Origin: Epiperipatus broadwayi
Taxonomy: Eukaryota; Onychophora; Udeonychophora; Euonychophora; Peripatidae
Direction of reading: 5' to 3'
DNA length: 64,000 nucleotides
Assembly: GCA_028023455.1 (NCBI GenBank)
Contig: JAQFVV010000320.1
Location: forward strand, 432,001 to 496,000
The position numbers and the translations under genes are program-made. How positions within the stretch are numbered: the stretch's first letter is position 1; every line of letters begins with the position of its first letter. The notes under the pieces were generated by a model, which saw only the letters and a program-made list of their open reading frames with translations, was not told the DNA's origin and did not search any database. Of this stretch, positions 12,005 through 24,059 are shown piece after piece.

Positions 12005-12810
12005 ATGTTGGATACATATTGAATATTAATAGTGATAGCTCAAATGTAGATGAAATTAAAACAGAATGTAAACTTCCAATGAGCTACTCTGTTAATAAAC
12101 AAAAAAGTACAGAATGAGCCCACATGTACTTAGCTTTGACAAGATATAAGCATTCATTGATGTGTTACTATTCACAGCATAAATTCTATATATTAATACA
12201 ATCTCAGTACAACCATAAGCTATTCTGAAATCACAATAAACAATTAGAAGAAAAGATCAATATTTATCAACACTTCATATTTAATGAAATAACAGTTAAT
12301 AGATGTAACATGCCTATAAATTGAAAGTTCACATACAGTCCAAGATAATGTACAGGTAGACTCATTCTGTATTTTTTTGTTTATTGATTGATTTGTATTA
12401 GTTTATTATATATATATATATATAACTCATTGGGTTTTACAGCAACTTATGTTTAAATTTCCTCTACATTTGAGATATTACTATTAATTATATATATATT
12501 GTGTGTGTTGTTTCATTTAATATTCAGCGGTCGTTAAATATGAAGCATGACTTTTCTTTCTGATTGTTTATAGTGTGATTGCAGACTAGCTTACAGTTGC
12601 ACTAAAATTGCATTAATGTATAGAATTCATACCTTGCATTGTAACTCATCAATAAATCAAATGCTTATACATGATCCAAATGAAAATACAGATGGACTTG
12701 TTCTATAGCTTTTTTGTTTAGTGACAGATTTGTCTTAGTTTATATGTAATTCACTGAAAATTTATAGCAACTTCTGCTTTAATTTTAGGTACATATTGAT
12801 GAATTTATTG
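12005..12810. repeat. Large inverted repeat with a partial third copy
   Basis: The segment 12005-12345, reverse-complemented, matches 12480-12810 over most of its length (markers: GTTGTTTCATTTAATATTCA, TGCATTAATGTATAGAATTC). A direct partial copy at 12350-12495 shares ACTCATTCTGTATTTTTTTG. Identity is roughly 75-85 percent by eye. No transposase or ribozyme core was found. Confidence 0.65.
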
Positions 12811-13200
12811 ACAGCATATTAATGGATTTAATGATAGCATATTTTAAATTTTTGCTAAACTGTTTATAAGATTTTGTTTCAATACTATGCAAATATATTT
12901 GAATTTTTTCCTGCATATTCATTATAATACAAATTCATATCTAACAATAATGAAAGAAAATATTTTTAATGCAAAAATTCAAGAGAAGGCTTTATAATTT
13001 TTTTTAAAAAATAAAGTTAATAGTTTTACAACTTAAAATTAATTTTTATTTTGGTCAAAGTACAAGTTATATTAAAGCCATGTGATTTAATATATTAATG
13101 TATCTTGAATATGTTATAAATATTTGAATATGTTTTTTAAAATGTTTATATATATATACTAAAACAGAATAAAAATGTGATATATTCTTATTTAATAGCC
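12810..13200. other. A+T-rich DNA, nothing identified
   Basis: No gene or bounded repeat recognised. Confidence 0.4.
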
Positions 13201-13209
13201 CCACAGATT

Positions 13210-13790
13210 TTGGTGGTATTTGTAACACAATACAAATGTGAATAAGGGATAACAATAGGGAAACTTTAATATGCCTCACAAACTGAGATACCATTTATAA
13301 AAATATAAATCTAGCCTAAACACTGAGTGCCATTTGTAACAAAATGAACTGATATGGATAGGAAATAAAGACTTTTGTATAACCTGAAAACTTAAGACAT
13401 CAATTGTAACAAAGTAAAGTATAACCAAATAGTTGATTGTCAATGATAACTGACTAAAATGAAAATAATATTAATGAAAATAAAGACAGTGCTAATGGAT
13501 CAATAATGTCTCATAAATAGTAATATGCCCTTATTGAGTAAACCAATTGTAATAAGATAAAATACTTAATGGTGATAAAAAGTAAAAAAGTTATGTTATC
13601 TTATAGGTTTATGTACATTAATCTATTCTTAATAAAAAAGATAAAATTTTCTCTTTTAAAACTTTATAAATTTACAACATCAAATTATAATAAAATGCCT
13701 ACATTACAAAACTATAATAAAATACAATACATAAGATCGATTCTTCTAACATACCTCATCACTTAAGCCAACTTATAATAATATAAAATG
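13210..13790. repeat. Degenerate tandem repeat, about 70-bp spacing
   Basis: The motif CCATTTGTAACAAAATGAA and decayed variants recur near 13214, 13287, 13325, 13396, 13540, 13676, 13701 and 13764. This looks like an old, diverged tandem array; period and copy number are approximate. Confidence 0.35.
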
Positions 13791-14383
13791 AAAGTCAATA
13801 CCTGAAATAACCTTGCAATTAACAATATCCAATCATAAACAGAGCAAAACTCTCCATGTTTATCAACAATTAATGTGCTAGTATAGGAAATGTGATCATG
13901 TGATGCTTAATGGTTTAATATCCAATCATGTCAACATGAAATAAATGAATGATTTTTATTTGACACTTACACAAATATGATTAACAAATCACAATGAATG
14001 ATCCTTCAAATCAATAAAACCAAGCTAATAAACTCTAAATTGTAATTACCCTCATATGTATAATATTTTTAATACTTTATAATAATCAAATGATAACATT
14101 AAAAGCTTAATATTTAAATTAAGTCTACAATCTGTACCAATGAGCTTTAAATCTAAACAAAGTAAATCATTCTATCTAATGGAATTCAAATAACCATTTT
14201 AATGTATATGATTACCAATTTTATGTAAAAATATTTATGAAATTGTGATATTTCTAATTTTCACATCATATAAAAAAATTGCAGGTGGTTATTATAATAT
14301 TTGGAAATATGCTGCACATATGTTATTTATTAATATATTTAAAAAAGAGCCTTGAAAATGAATGATGGTATATATTAAGTTAT

Positions 14384-15296
14384 GATAGGATTGTAATAAT
14401 AACGTGAAAGGCTAAAACCTTTGACAGATGTTCCTTAAAAATGCTTAAATGACAGCCATTCAGATGGTAATAATGACTACACAAGGAACTCTCAATTCAA
14501 AATGCAAGGCAGAGATTTTATGAGAAAAAGATGAACCCCACTTTCTTCTTTACTTAAATTTATATATAAATAAGCCAGCTCAAGCATTTGGAACTAAGAG
14601 CATGAAGCTTTAAACATCTTCATATTTAATTCACTAAATATATATAAATAAACAATGTGAAATCTTTCACTTTACTAAGCAGTAATTTTCTAATCTAATT
14701 AAATGATGGTAACAAATGTAAATATATTAATTTATTAAGCGCAAGCAGATAATGTAATAATAACATGAAAGGCTGAAACCTTTGACAGATGTGCTTAAAA
14801 ATGCTTAAATGATAGCCAATCAGATAGTGCAGTCATTATTACTATCTGATTGGCTTATTTAAGCATTTTTAAGATGCATCTGCCAAAGGTTTCAGCCTTT
14901 CATGTTATTATTACATTATCTGCTTGCGCTTAATAAATTAATATATTTACATTTGTTACAATCATTTCATTAGATTTGAAAATTACTGCATAATAATTCG
15001 AAAGATTTTACATTGTTTATTTATATATAATATTTAGTGAATTAAATATAAAGGTGTTTAAAGCTTCACATTCTTAGTTCAAAATGGTTGAGTCTGACTT
15101 ATTTATATATAACTTTTAAATAGAAAAGGTGGGATCCATCTTTTTCTCATAAAATCTCTGGCTTGTGTTTTGAATTGAGAGTTCCTTGTGCAGTTATTAT
15201 TACTATCTGACTGGCTGCCATTTAAGCATTTTTAAGGTGCATCTGTCAAAGGTTTCAGCCTTTCATATTATTATTACATCATCTGCTTGCACTTAA
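14384..15296. repeat. Long palindrome, two arms of about 450 bp
   Basis: The right arm (14838-15296) is the reverse complement of the left arm (14384-14835). Each arm is itself bounded by direct copies of a block of about 85-105 bases (AACATGAAAGGCTGAAACCT ... CAGCCAATCAGATAGT). The structure is therefore X-Y-X joined head-to-head to its mirror image. No coding frame or hammerhead core was found. It would form a very long RNA or DNA hairpin. Confidence 0.85.
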
Positions 15297-15299
15297 TAA

Positions 15300-15860
15300 A
15301 TTAATATATTTAGATAGGTTTTTAAGAAAATATATCTGAGAAATGTTCCATAGTTTTGTCCTCACTTCTATATGAAGAACAGACAGCATCAGTGTTTGCA
15401 TTAACCATTATTCTACAAAGGGAGTCATTAGAAAGTGAAGCTCTTCATTTTAATTTTGATTAAGAAACTGTGCATTTTGGCTACAAATACCAATGCTTAT
15501 AGTTTTTATAATAATTAGTAAAAGTTAATATAGATTCAGTTAAAATACCAGACTCAGAATTATAACCCAATACATACACTTTCCAAAATGTGAGGTAGGG
15601 AGGGGATTGGAAAACAGCAATAGAATGGAACTTGTATATTTGGAGATAAAACTGAGTAGATATTTTTATGAATTTATTTTAAGTTGTAAATAAAATGTTA
15701 GTTAGATATAATAGAAATAAAAGTTTGTGTTTCAGGATAGAAGCCCATAATTCAGTAAATATCATTGGTTCTTTTCTGTAAGTAGAAAAAAGGAATGCAA
15801 TATAATAAAAATTATTTATGCTTAGAAAGTTTTGGACTGATTTTTTTAATAAAACAATCT
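15300..15860. other. A+T-rich DNA, nothing identified
   Basis: No gene or bounded repeat recognised. Confidence 0.4.
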
Positions 15861-15954
15861 AAACACAGACTTTCAAGCTCCCTTTAACTATCCACTCCAT
15901 CTTATATAACTGATATATATTATACCACATGCATGTGAAAAAAAGAATGATCTC

Positions 15955-16000
15955 CAATATACATATTTTGGGCTGAACCAGTACTCATCAGTTGATCCAG
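15955..16000 (-). ncRNA. Decayed hammerhead ribozyme, 460-bp family
   Basis: On the minus strand: CTGATGA (15985-15991), partly paired stem II, then AAAA where GAAA is required, a stem III like ATATGTAT and an AUA-type cleavage triplet. Stem I TTGG pairs with the CAA side. Loss of G12 should inactivate it. Confidence 0.55.
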
Positions 16001-16581
16001 ATCATCATCTCCCACTTATATATAATCAATGCTCAGTTTATATTAAGATAGCAAATCTTCAAACTTTAATTGACAGGCTTAACTCTTCACCACCCTCTAA
16101 ATCTTCATCCATGCATATTATTGAAAATCTGATGATGGAAATGATCAAAGCCCTTGTTAATGCCAGTTTGTGTCATACCCATGTTGACTTTAAATCACTC
16201 TGACTCCCCATATATAGGATCTTAATATGTCCAATTAAATACACAGAAGAGGGACTGGAAGTACATTTCAATATACTTGTATTTAAATATTACAGATTAA
16301 GCCTGAATTCTGCCCATCCCTCTTGAGTGCATTTAAATAGACATATTAAAATCCTACATATGAGGTCTGAGAAGTTAGAATAGCTTAAAATCAATATAAG
16401 TATGACAACAATATTGACAACAACAAGGGCTTTGAGCATTCCATGATCAGATTTTCAGTAATAAGTATGGCTAGGAGTCGGAGGGTGGAGAAGATTGAAA
16501 CCTATCCATTAAATGTTTGAAGCTTTGCTATTTTAATGTAAAGTAAGTACTGATTGTATATATGTGTGAGAAGTGATGATA

Positions 16582-16628
16582 TGGACCAACTGATGAGTAC
16601 TGCTTCAGCACAAAATACATATATTGGG
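16582..16628 (+). ncRNA. Decayed hammerhead ribozyme, 460-bp family
   Basis: CCAA then CTGATGA (16590-16596), stem II GTACT/AGCAC with one mismatch, AAAA in place of GAAA, stem III ATACATAT, cleavage triplet AUA, then TTGG closing stem I. Same G12 loss as its mirror copy at 15.97 kb. Confidence 0.6.
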
Positions 16629-16729
16629 AATAATTTATCTTTTTCACATGTATGTGGCCATATATATCAATTATATAGGATAAAGTGAAAAGTTGAATGA
16701 AGCTTAAAAGTTTGTGTTCATATTTCAAT

Positions 16730-18200
16730 AAACTTGTATTTAAATAAAAGAGTTTATATAACAATATGTTTAAGAGAAAAACTTTTGTATAAATAGAGGT
16801 AATGTTTTGGATCAGAATTTATATTATTTGAGTCTAAAAGCTGTATTTGCATTGTTTGTTTTAATGTATTATATGATAGATGAAGAGGAAAATCCAAGCA
16901 GATTATATTTGTTTTCCATTGAAAGTGATTCATGTGAATAATTTATAGATTTGCTTAAAAAGTATGTGTGTACACAAGGTAATTTATTTTCATTTCTAGA
17001 ATGAATAAGCTTGTATAGGTAATAAAGAATTAAAAAAATCTTAAGGGATTGAATTGTAGAGAGAAAACCAAGGACATCCAACCATTTAAGTTAATATAAA
17101 TTTTTGCATGAAGAAATAAGTTGTCCAATATATATAATATAGAAAAGTCAATTGAATATTATTCTGGTAATAAAATTATTTAGTTTCATTATAGGAAAAG
17201 AGTCAGAGGTAACCACAATGTCCAGTTAAACTGTTATAGAGTCTGATTTCTTTGTGTGTTTTACTTCATTTAAAATTAGCTTAAAAAGCATTATTGCTGT
17301 AGAAACGGACAAACTTTTTCTTGCAAATTGATATTGTGAATTGAGAGAAGAATGAAGGATTGTATTTTATGTTTAACAAAGGATTTAATAATTGTAGTAA
17401 TAAATGACATCATAAAAATAGGAATTATTTTCTTTGAGATATGTTACCAAGTGAACATTTTAATTGATTCATCTTATGATTTTTTTTTGTCTAAATGATT
17501 AAAGAGTTTAAGATTAATAGATACTATGAAATAGATATAGTATAGTAAGCCTGGATTAAGTCAAAGACATATCTAATAGTTTTATGCTTTTTATCACTTG
17601 AATCAAAGAATATAGAGCAAATCTGGATTAGTAAGGATTTACAACTAATGCTTTGAAATGAAAGAAATTCTCCAACAAATAATATTGAATTGTTATAATG
17701 GAGAAAGTATAAATTCTTTGGATTTGTAAGTGAAAAGCTAATAGATGTATCTTTTGTACTAATTGTGAAGATTAACAAAAAACATGTTTATGTTTGAAAG
17801 CTGCTCAACCAACAGTAATTATTTGCTTTATAATTATATTTAAGCACTAAGTTAAAGACAGCTGAACAAGATTCATAGGGAATGCTTTTGATTCTTATTA
17901 GTTTTGATAGAGATTATTTTTTTCTTATGTAATAATTAATTATAACTATTATTATACTAATAAATGAAAATAAGGGATTTCTATGAGATTTAAAGAGATT
18001 ATTTTAATTTTTAAAAAATAAATATATAACTCAGATTGTACTTATTCTGGAATAGATAAATTAGGAACAGTTTAATTATAATGGTTAATAATTCTTTTTT
18101 CATTTCTTTATTTACTTATGCATTAATTAATACTAATATAACATTTAAATTTCTTTATACACTTTTTACAGTGCAATGATTTATTCTTGAGTTGACAAAA
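16730..18200. other. A+T-rich DNA, nothing identified
   Basis: Open frames of 70-84 codons on the minus strand have no recognisable domain and are probably chance. Confidence 0.4.
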
Positions 18201-18485
18201 CTTTACTGTTTTGATTTTTTATTTTTATTTTAAGTAATATCTTTATTATCAAAAACTAAATCATTCACATACAGAAGTAAAAAATCAAAAATATTTACTC
18301 TCTGCACATATACACATAATTATTTACATACATTTTTTTAATTACCCTTCATTTTCTTCAATATACCCCTTATGCAACTATTCTTATATGTTTTAAACTT
18401 TTTGATTGATTGTTTTAAATTAGTTGATACCTTTATTTCCATATTTCACACAATGTTGATCCTGTGCTTCATCATATCTTTCCCA

Positions 18486-18914
18486 TCATTTCCTTGGTAG
18501 GTATCTTAAATATTGATCAAAATATTTATCCCATTCTTTGTCCAGTTTTTTCAGCCAGTTGTACTTTTTATTATCAAAAATCATACCACACCTTATTGTC
18601 CATATTGTTTTTAATGTGTGCACCACAATCATTGCATTATGCAGATTAAAAAATTTTATGTTTTGTATCACTAAACTTTTCAGATTTATAATTGGAGTAT
18701 GAAATACTTTATTTCTTATTTGTTTAGATGCGCTGCATTTCTCAAACAAATGCAAAAATGTCTCATCTCTGGTCCTACAAAATTTACATAATGTTTCCAG
18801 ACTCATATTTAATCTTTTATTTAGATATGTTGTTGTTGGAAGTATATCATTCATTAATTTAAAAATAAATTTCATGTAAGATTGAGGAGCACATATTGAC
18901 TGGAAGTTCTTCAA
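18486..18914 (-). pseudogene. LINE ORF2, C-terminal zinc-knuckle region
   Basis: A 142-codon open frame contains a C-x2-C-x7-H-x4-C knuckle, CKFCRTRDETFLHLFEKC (residues about 43-60). This pattern is typical of the end of LINE ORF2 proteins (zf-RVT). The preceding MKFIFKLMNDILPTTTYL fits the alpha-helical stretch normally found before the knuckle. Confidence 0.8.
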
Positions 18915-19368
18915 AATACTTTTTTAGACACTTTTACCCAAGAAGATCCCTCCCGATCCATTTGCCTTTTTAAATCCCTATATTTTATGTTGAACAAGTT
19001 GGTTACATTTAATTCATCTTGTAAGTCTTTGTATCTACCATGAAAGATCTTCTTCTTTTCCTATTTTGCTAAGTATTTTTACATCACATATTGGTGGATT
19101 AAAACATTGGCTTTGTATTACATTCATGTATGTTACTAGCTTTAATGTAAGATACATATTCTCGTGGATCAGTCAGGTTAAGTCCTCTCTGGTTAATTGG
19201 TAATTGCAATGTTGAAATTACCAGCAGTCCTTTTTCCCTCAAATATATTTCTTTGGTATCTGATTTATTTTGTTTTATTGTATAAATTTACCCAAGGAGC
19301 ATAGTATTCCCAAATCCCTGCTACTATAGTGTTATATATTTTCGCTCTTGTAATCTCATAGAGACTTA

Positions 19369-20328
19369 TCAATGAGAAATTATTAATTTTTGTTCAATTT
19401 TCTCAATTATTATTTTATTTAAATAATTGTTCATATTAGTTTTAGACATATATAATGGTATTCCCAAAACAACTGATGTAATTACTTGATAATTGCATGG
19501 CATCTTTTTACCTGTAGCCAGTTGCCATGCTGTGGATTTTATTGGTTGGATCTTTGAACCTGTTTTTATTTGGAAATTTTCTAGAATATCAATGACTACA
19601 TGCATATTATAACTGTTTTGTAATATTATTATTATATCAGCTATAAAAGCAGTTATCACCTATCTTCACACTCAAATGTGGTAGATAAAGACTAAGTACT
19701 TACCCCTCTATATCTTTTACCAAAGGATCTATATAAATAACAAATAGGAGTGTAGCCAATGATGAGCCCTGTGGGATTTCCCTCTTTGGGATAATTAAGT
19801 TTGATTTTCTCATAAATTTTTTTATTGATATTCCATCATTTTTTATATAGTTTTCAATTGCCTGGACTAGATATTTATGTTCAGGTATTAATGTTTCTAT
19901 CAGGTATGACCAATTTACCAAATCAAATGCTGACTTAAAGTCTATTTGTATAGCATAATATTGTATTAATTTCAATTCTTTAACCTATTTTATTGCTTTC
20001 TGATTTTTAAAGCTGCATTCGCTGCTCATCTCCCTTTTTTAGCATGATGTGCAGATGAAATTTCAATGTTTATCAATTGGTATAGTCTTTTTAATAATAT
20101 TCGGACTAATATTTTTGAGTTAATATTCTCAATTGAAATATGTCTCAGATCATCTATTCCTGCTATCTGAATTGACTTATCCTTTTGGAGGCTAAAAATC
20201 AGCATATTATTCATGTATGGCCATTCATTTCTTTCATAACACATTTGATTATAGTATTTCCACATTGCTTGTTTTAATGTGTAATCCATTAGCTTGCATA
20301 CAGATGATGGAATTGAATTATTTACCAA
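19369..20328 (-). pseudogene. LINE ORF2, reverse transcriptase domain
   Basis: Pieces 20328-20026, 19975-19700 and 19659-19369 follow the RT order. A fingers block is followed by the palm motif IDFKSAFDLVNW with its catalytic Asp (19945-19910), then IPQGSSLATLLFVIYIDPL. The FADD position reads FIADI (about 19645), so the second catalytic aspartate is Ile. The enzyme would be dead even without its frameshifts. Confidence 0.8.
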
Positions 20329-20517
20329 TATTATTCACATCTTTAGTTTATTAATCTCATGTTGAATTTCTTTCTTTGTTATATATTCTCTTTGCTCATC
20401 CATTACTATGCTTTTGTATTAGCTTATATCTCATCTATTTTCACCAAATTTTATTTTTAGCTTTTCCAACATATTCATCTACATATATTCATGATGCAAA
20501 GTTGTCTCCATCCTTCT

Positions 20518-21580
20518 TTATTTTGCATAATTAATCATTGGCTTTGATAATTTTTCTAAATTAGGTATTAACTTTCTAATTTTCATTGTTTGATTTTCCT
20601 GTTGCATTTGTTTATATAGATTACTGTATTCATTCTGTAGTCTATGTATTAATTCTTGATTCAGTCTGAGACTTGTTAAATCTTGTAGTGTTTTTTGTAT
20701 TTTTAATATTCTATATTTTATTTGATTCATTGATAATTTTTCTTTAGATTTCTTCTTGCACAACTCAGAAAGTTCTTTCTTTATCTTATACCATGCAATA
20801 CAGGGTGACAAGCTTGTGAATCTTGTATAGTAGTTTATTATTATTAAAAATTTTGATATTTGATCAGTTGCAAAGTTAATCTGATTTATTATATTCCTTT
20901 TAATAGAAAATCTATATTGACTTATAATTTGTCTATAATCATTAATCTTTTGTTGCACACTGAGATGATCCATAAAGCCTACCAACAAAATGGAAATTTT
21001 TGTATTGTTTATTTTATTTCCCAAAACAAAAATATATCTATAAGTAATGTGGTCCTACTATTGAAAATGGAGTATGCATTAATTGGGTATTTATCTTGCA
21101 ATGGCTAGAGGAACACTTCATTCATTTTATTCTTTAATTTTTTGGAAAGTCTTTATATGTACAGTTTATATTGCCACATAGTATTATTATTCCTGGCTTC
21201 TGTAGCAACTTGTTTTGGACACTATGTATTACTTTTACAATGTCCCTCCCCTTTGCCACAGAATACACCACAATCAAATAATGCAAGCTTTTTTGATAAA
21301 TAAAAGAAATAGCAATCTAATTTGTCTGTATGGTTAATATCTGAATCCTTTCTATTTCTGAATGTATATTGATTAACATTACCACTCTTTGAGCTGGTCT
21401 ATCATTAGCTTTATATAATACCAATATTTTTTAGTCAACTTATCTGTTATATACTTGGGCATATTCTGATTTATTTTTGTCTCTGTTAATATAATTATTT
21501 CATTCTTTTGTTGATATATATAATCCATAATTTATTCTACCTTGTTTGAGCCATTTATTTTTCTAATATTCAGTGTTATT
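20518..21580 (-). pseudogene. LINE ORF2, endonuclease region
   Basis: On the minus strand from about 21575 the frame reads NIRKINGSNKVE, then IIILTETKI, the usual start of an APE-type endonuclease (N at the first motif, E in the TETKI motif). A degraded central part follows. The open 168-codon piece 21024-20518 (VGFMDHLSVQQKINDYR..., helix-rich) is the linker between endonuclease and reverse transcriptase. Confidence 0.65.
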
Positions 21581-21964
21581 TTGTTTAGAATGTTATTCAT
21601 GACTTGTAGATCCATCCTCTGCTTTACTTTATATTGTATCATTTACATCTGTATTGGCAGACATTTGTTTACTTACACAACTCTTGCACTTTTTTTATTT
21701 CTGACCACATGTTATATCTATTTTCTTCATGTTATTTCTATTAAGCTTTGCCTGATGATATCTTTATTGCAAAACATCTCAATATCTTTTGGGCATGTAA
21801 TGTCATCTGCATCATTATTATATGTGACATTTGATCTTAATGGCTCTATGTCATCTGAGGTTTGTTTCATATTCTCCTCTATGTTTTGCTTTTTTATTTG
21901 CATAGTCTGCTACAATGCTTGCCCAAATTTTAATTTTATTAGTATTGCATATATGATCTAACCC

Positions 21965-22832
21965 AACAAATTTATCACATTTGAAACAATTTACAGCTGT
22001 GTAATTTGCTGCTATATGTCCTATTCTATTACCTAACTGATAATTGCATTTGATCTTTAATCAATTTATGTGGTAATTGCTCTTTCAAAATTCCTTTTTT
22101 TAGCTTTAATAATATTTTCCAAGAATTTGTTGGAATTTGAAATGGTATACCAGGAGTCATTTCCCTTTCCATTTTAATGATCTCTGCATAATTGTTCATT
22201 TGTATTTTAAAGAATTCTTCATTGAAACTTGGTAGAGTATGCAATACTCTTCCAAAAACCAAGGGATTTGGCTCTTTGGATAGTAGTATACTTTATGCTC
22301 CTGCATTTCTTTTATTAAACTTTCTGCCAACTCTTCCTGGTTTTTATTAAAGTATTCAATTGAAATAAACCCTCTTGCTGGGAAAAATGCAGGGTGTTTT
22401 ATCTTGTCAATCAAATTGTGATTGTTAAGCAATTTAAGATATTGTCTTAAGTCAGGTTTATCTAAAATATGTTCTTCATTTTTATCGTTTGCTTGTATTA
22501 CTAAGCTAAATAACAAAGTGTTCAATAACATGCAATTATTAAATTTTTTTTCAATAACTATTTAATTTTATAAACGTTTTTGAAGTAGGTCTACACATAT
22601 TTTGTACTTCCTGTACTTTATCATTTAAATCGGTAAATTCGGTTAGATTGTAATTGCCTTCCATTTCTTGCTTTTCATCTTTTTTATTCTCTTTCTCATT
22701 TACATTCTTTTCAATTTGTTTAATGTCATAATTTTGATTTTCCAACAGCTGATTAAAATTATTTACATTTTTTGTTGTCCATTTTTCTTTTTTTCCAGCT
22801 GCCCATTTCATAAACCCCTTAGGTGATGACAT
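21965..22832 (-). pseudogene. LINE ORF1 (gag-like) remnant
   Basis: Three overlapping open pieces (22832-22551, 22531-22196, 22262-22029) are lysine/glutamate-rich, then hydrophobic and basic. They are followed by a CCHC-like region (about 22050-21965) with residues C..Y, GHIAAN, then CFKCDK, in which one knuckle cysteine is Tyr. This resembles LINE ORF1 proteins that bind RNA. An upstream ATG (about 23077) may be the original start. Frameshifts separate the pieces. Confidence 0.6.
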
Positions 22833-23231
22833 AGAATATCTTATTTTTTTAGTTTACTATTTCCCTATCTTCATTTTTTGTAATTTCAAATTACTACTTG
22901 CTTTTCTTATTGTTGTTCACTTTTTGCTTCTTCATTTAGGCATGAGCCTCCATTTTTGGTCATTTTAACACTATTTTTTTAATCAGATTAATTTGATTTT
23001 CATCTAAAATATCTTTAAATTTTTTTTCTTTTAACTTACATTATCTTCATTTATTTTTTCCCCTTTTTTAACCATTGGCATTTTCAATTCGATCTCAGTA
23101 AATCTGAAAATCTAAAGCCATGATTAACACTGTTTTGATTTATGTGCACATAAACATATATCATCTAAACTATAATAAATTTAATAATTTGATGTCTATC
23201 TACAAATTATACCATATATATATAAAATCAA

Positions 23232-23735
23232 AATTACCCCAAATTCACAACTCAACCATAGTAGTCACTGCTACAAGCAGTCATCTCAAGTGTAAAGAAC
23301 TACAAAATAACATATTTAAACTAAATTATTACCCACAATTCCACTTACCTCCCATATATCCTTAATATTAAAAGAACTTTTAAATAAGTTAACTGCTTCA
23401 GAATCATAAATTTTTATAATAAAGATTATTTAATTCTTCTTTTTATTTCATTTCTCTCAAAGAAGACAACCTTAGTTTGATCAAAATTAATAGTGTGACC
23501 TGTATCTTTTTCCATGTATATATAAAACAGGACTAAGATATTTATTTCTAACTCTACTTTTATGTACCTTTATTTTTTCAGTTAAGCTTAAACTACTTTG
23601 ACCTATATATACCTTCTTACAAAAACAAGAGATAATATACACTACTCCATGAATAGTCTTTCCATCAAAAATTTCCTTTATATTATTTAATAAATTATTC
23701 AAAGTAATATCCTTTTTCAAGCAATTTTCTTATTT
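23232..23735 (-). pseudogene. Penelope-like element, GIY-YIG endonuclease end
   Basis: The 77-codon frame 23720-23487 contains GVVYIISCFCKKVYIG, the GIY-YIG signature in the spaced, cysteine-containing form found in Penelope-like retroelements. It is preceded by ITLNNLLNNIKEIFDGKTI. After a frameshift the text continues INFDQTKVVFFERNEIKR, also typical of these proteins. The reverse transcriptase is missing. The 3' non-coding part (23232-23400) matches the copies at 52.6 and 54.2 kb. Confidence 0.8.
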
Positions 23736-23839
23736 CCAAACGTATTAATATTTCATATTTTTATAAGAAGACAATTTAAATTACAAAGAAATGAAATCAT
23801 ATTTTTTCTTTATCCTTTACATTATTACAAAATAATGTC

Positions 23840-23985
23840 ATTTAAATTATCTTCTTATAAAATTGTATGTAAAAATAAAAATATGTATGGAAATAAGAAA
23901 ATTGCTTGGAAAAGAGGTATTACTTTGAATAATTTGTTAAACAATACAAAGGAAATTTTTGATAGAAAGACTAAAGGATAAAGAA
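23840..23985 (+). pseudogene. Penelope-like fragment, inverted neighbour
   Basis: A plus-strand piece (ITLNNLLNNTKEIFDRKT region) repeats the start of the minus-strand copy at 23487-23735, so the two sit head-to-head around about 23780. The GIY-YIG motif itself is lost here. Head-to-head partial copies are usual for Penelope-like elements. Confidence 0.65.
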
Positions 23986-24059
23986 CCTATATATTTTATT
24001 TAGATTTTACTAAAAAGTATAAAGCAAAATGTAAAAAAAAAATTGAAATATAATATCGT

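Larger units (their letters stand above)
15866..16722. repeat. Foldback pair of the 460-bp hammerhead family
   Basis: Left arm 15866-16240 and right arm 16345-16722 are inverted copies of one another. Both match the tandem units at 26168-27083 (shared: CTCAGTTTATATTAAGATAGCAAAT, AAAATCTGATGATG). Each arm carries a decayed hammerhead core, so the pair is two family members in head-to-head arrangement. Confidence 0.8.
18205..23105 (-). mobile_element. Nearly complete, inactive APE-type LINE
   Basis: Read on the minus strand from about 23105 to 18205 this has the layout of a two-ORF LINE. A first ORF ends in CCHC-like knuckles. A second ORF has an apurinic-like endonuclease start, reverse transcriptase and a C-terminal zinc knuckle, followed by a 3' UTR. 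All parts are broken by stops and frameshifts. A zinc knuckle at the end of ORF2 (zf-RVT type) and an ORF1 with knuckles fit L1/Tx1-like or related clades. I did not resolve the clade. Confidence 0.75.

Noticed and set aside
14384-15296. Hammerhead ribozyme in the X-Y-X palindrome (GGCTGAAACC looked promising)
   Set aside because: No CTGANGA core precedes the GAAA and no cleavage triplet is placed correctly.
20860-21961. Plus-strand frames of 82 and 139 codons in the 21-kb region
   Set aside because: They are antisense shadows of the minus-strand LINE.
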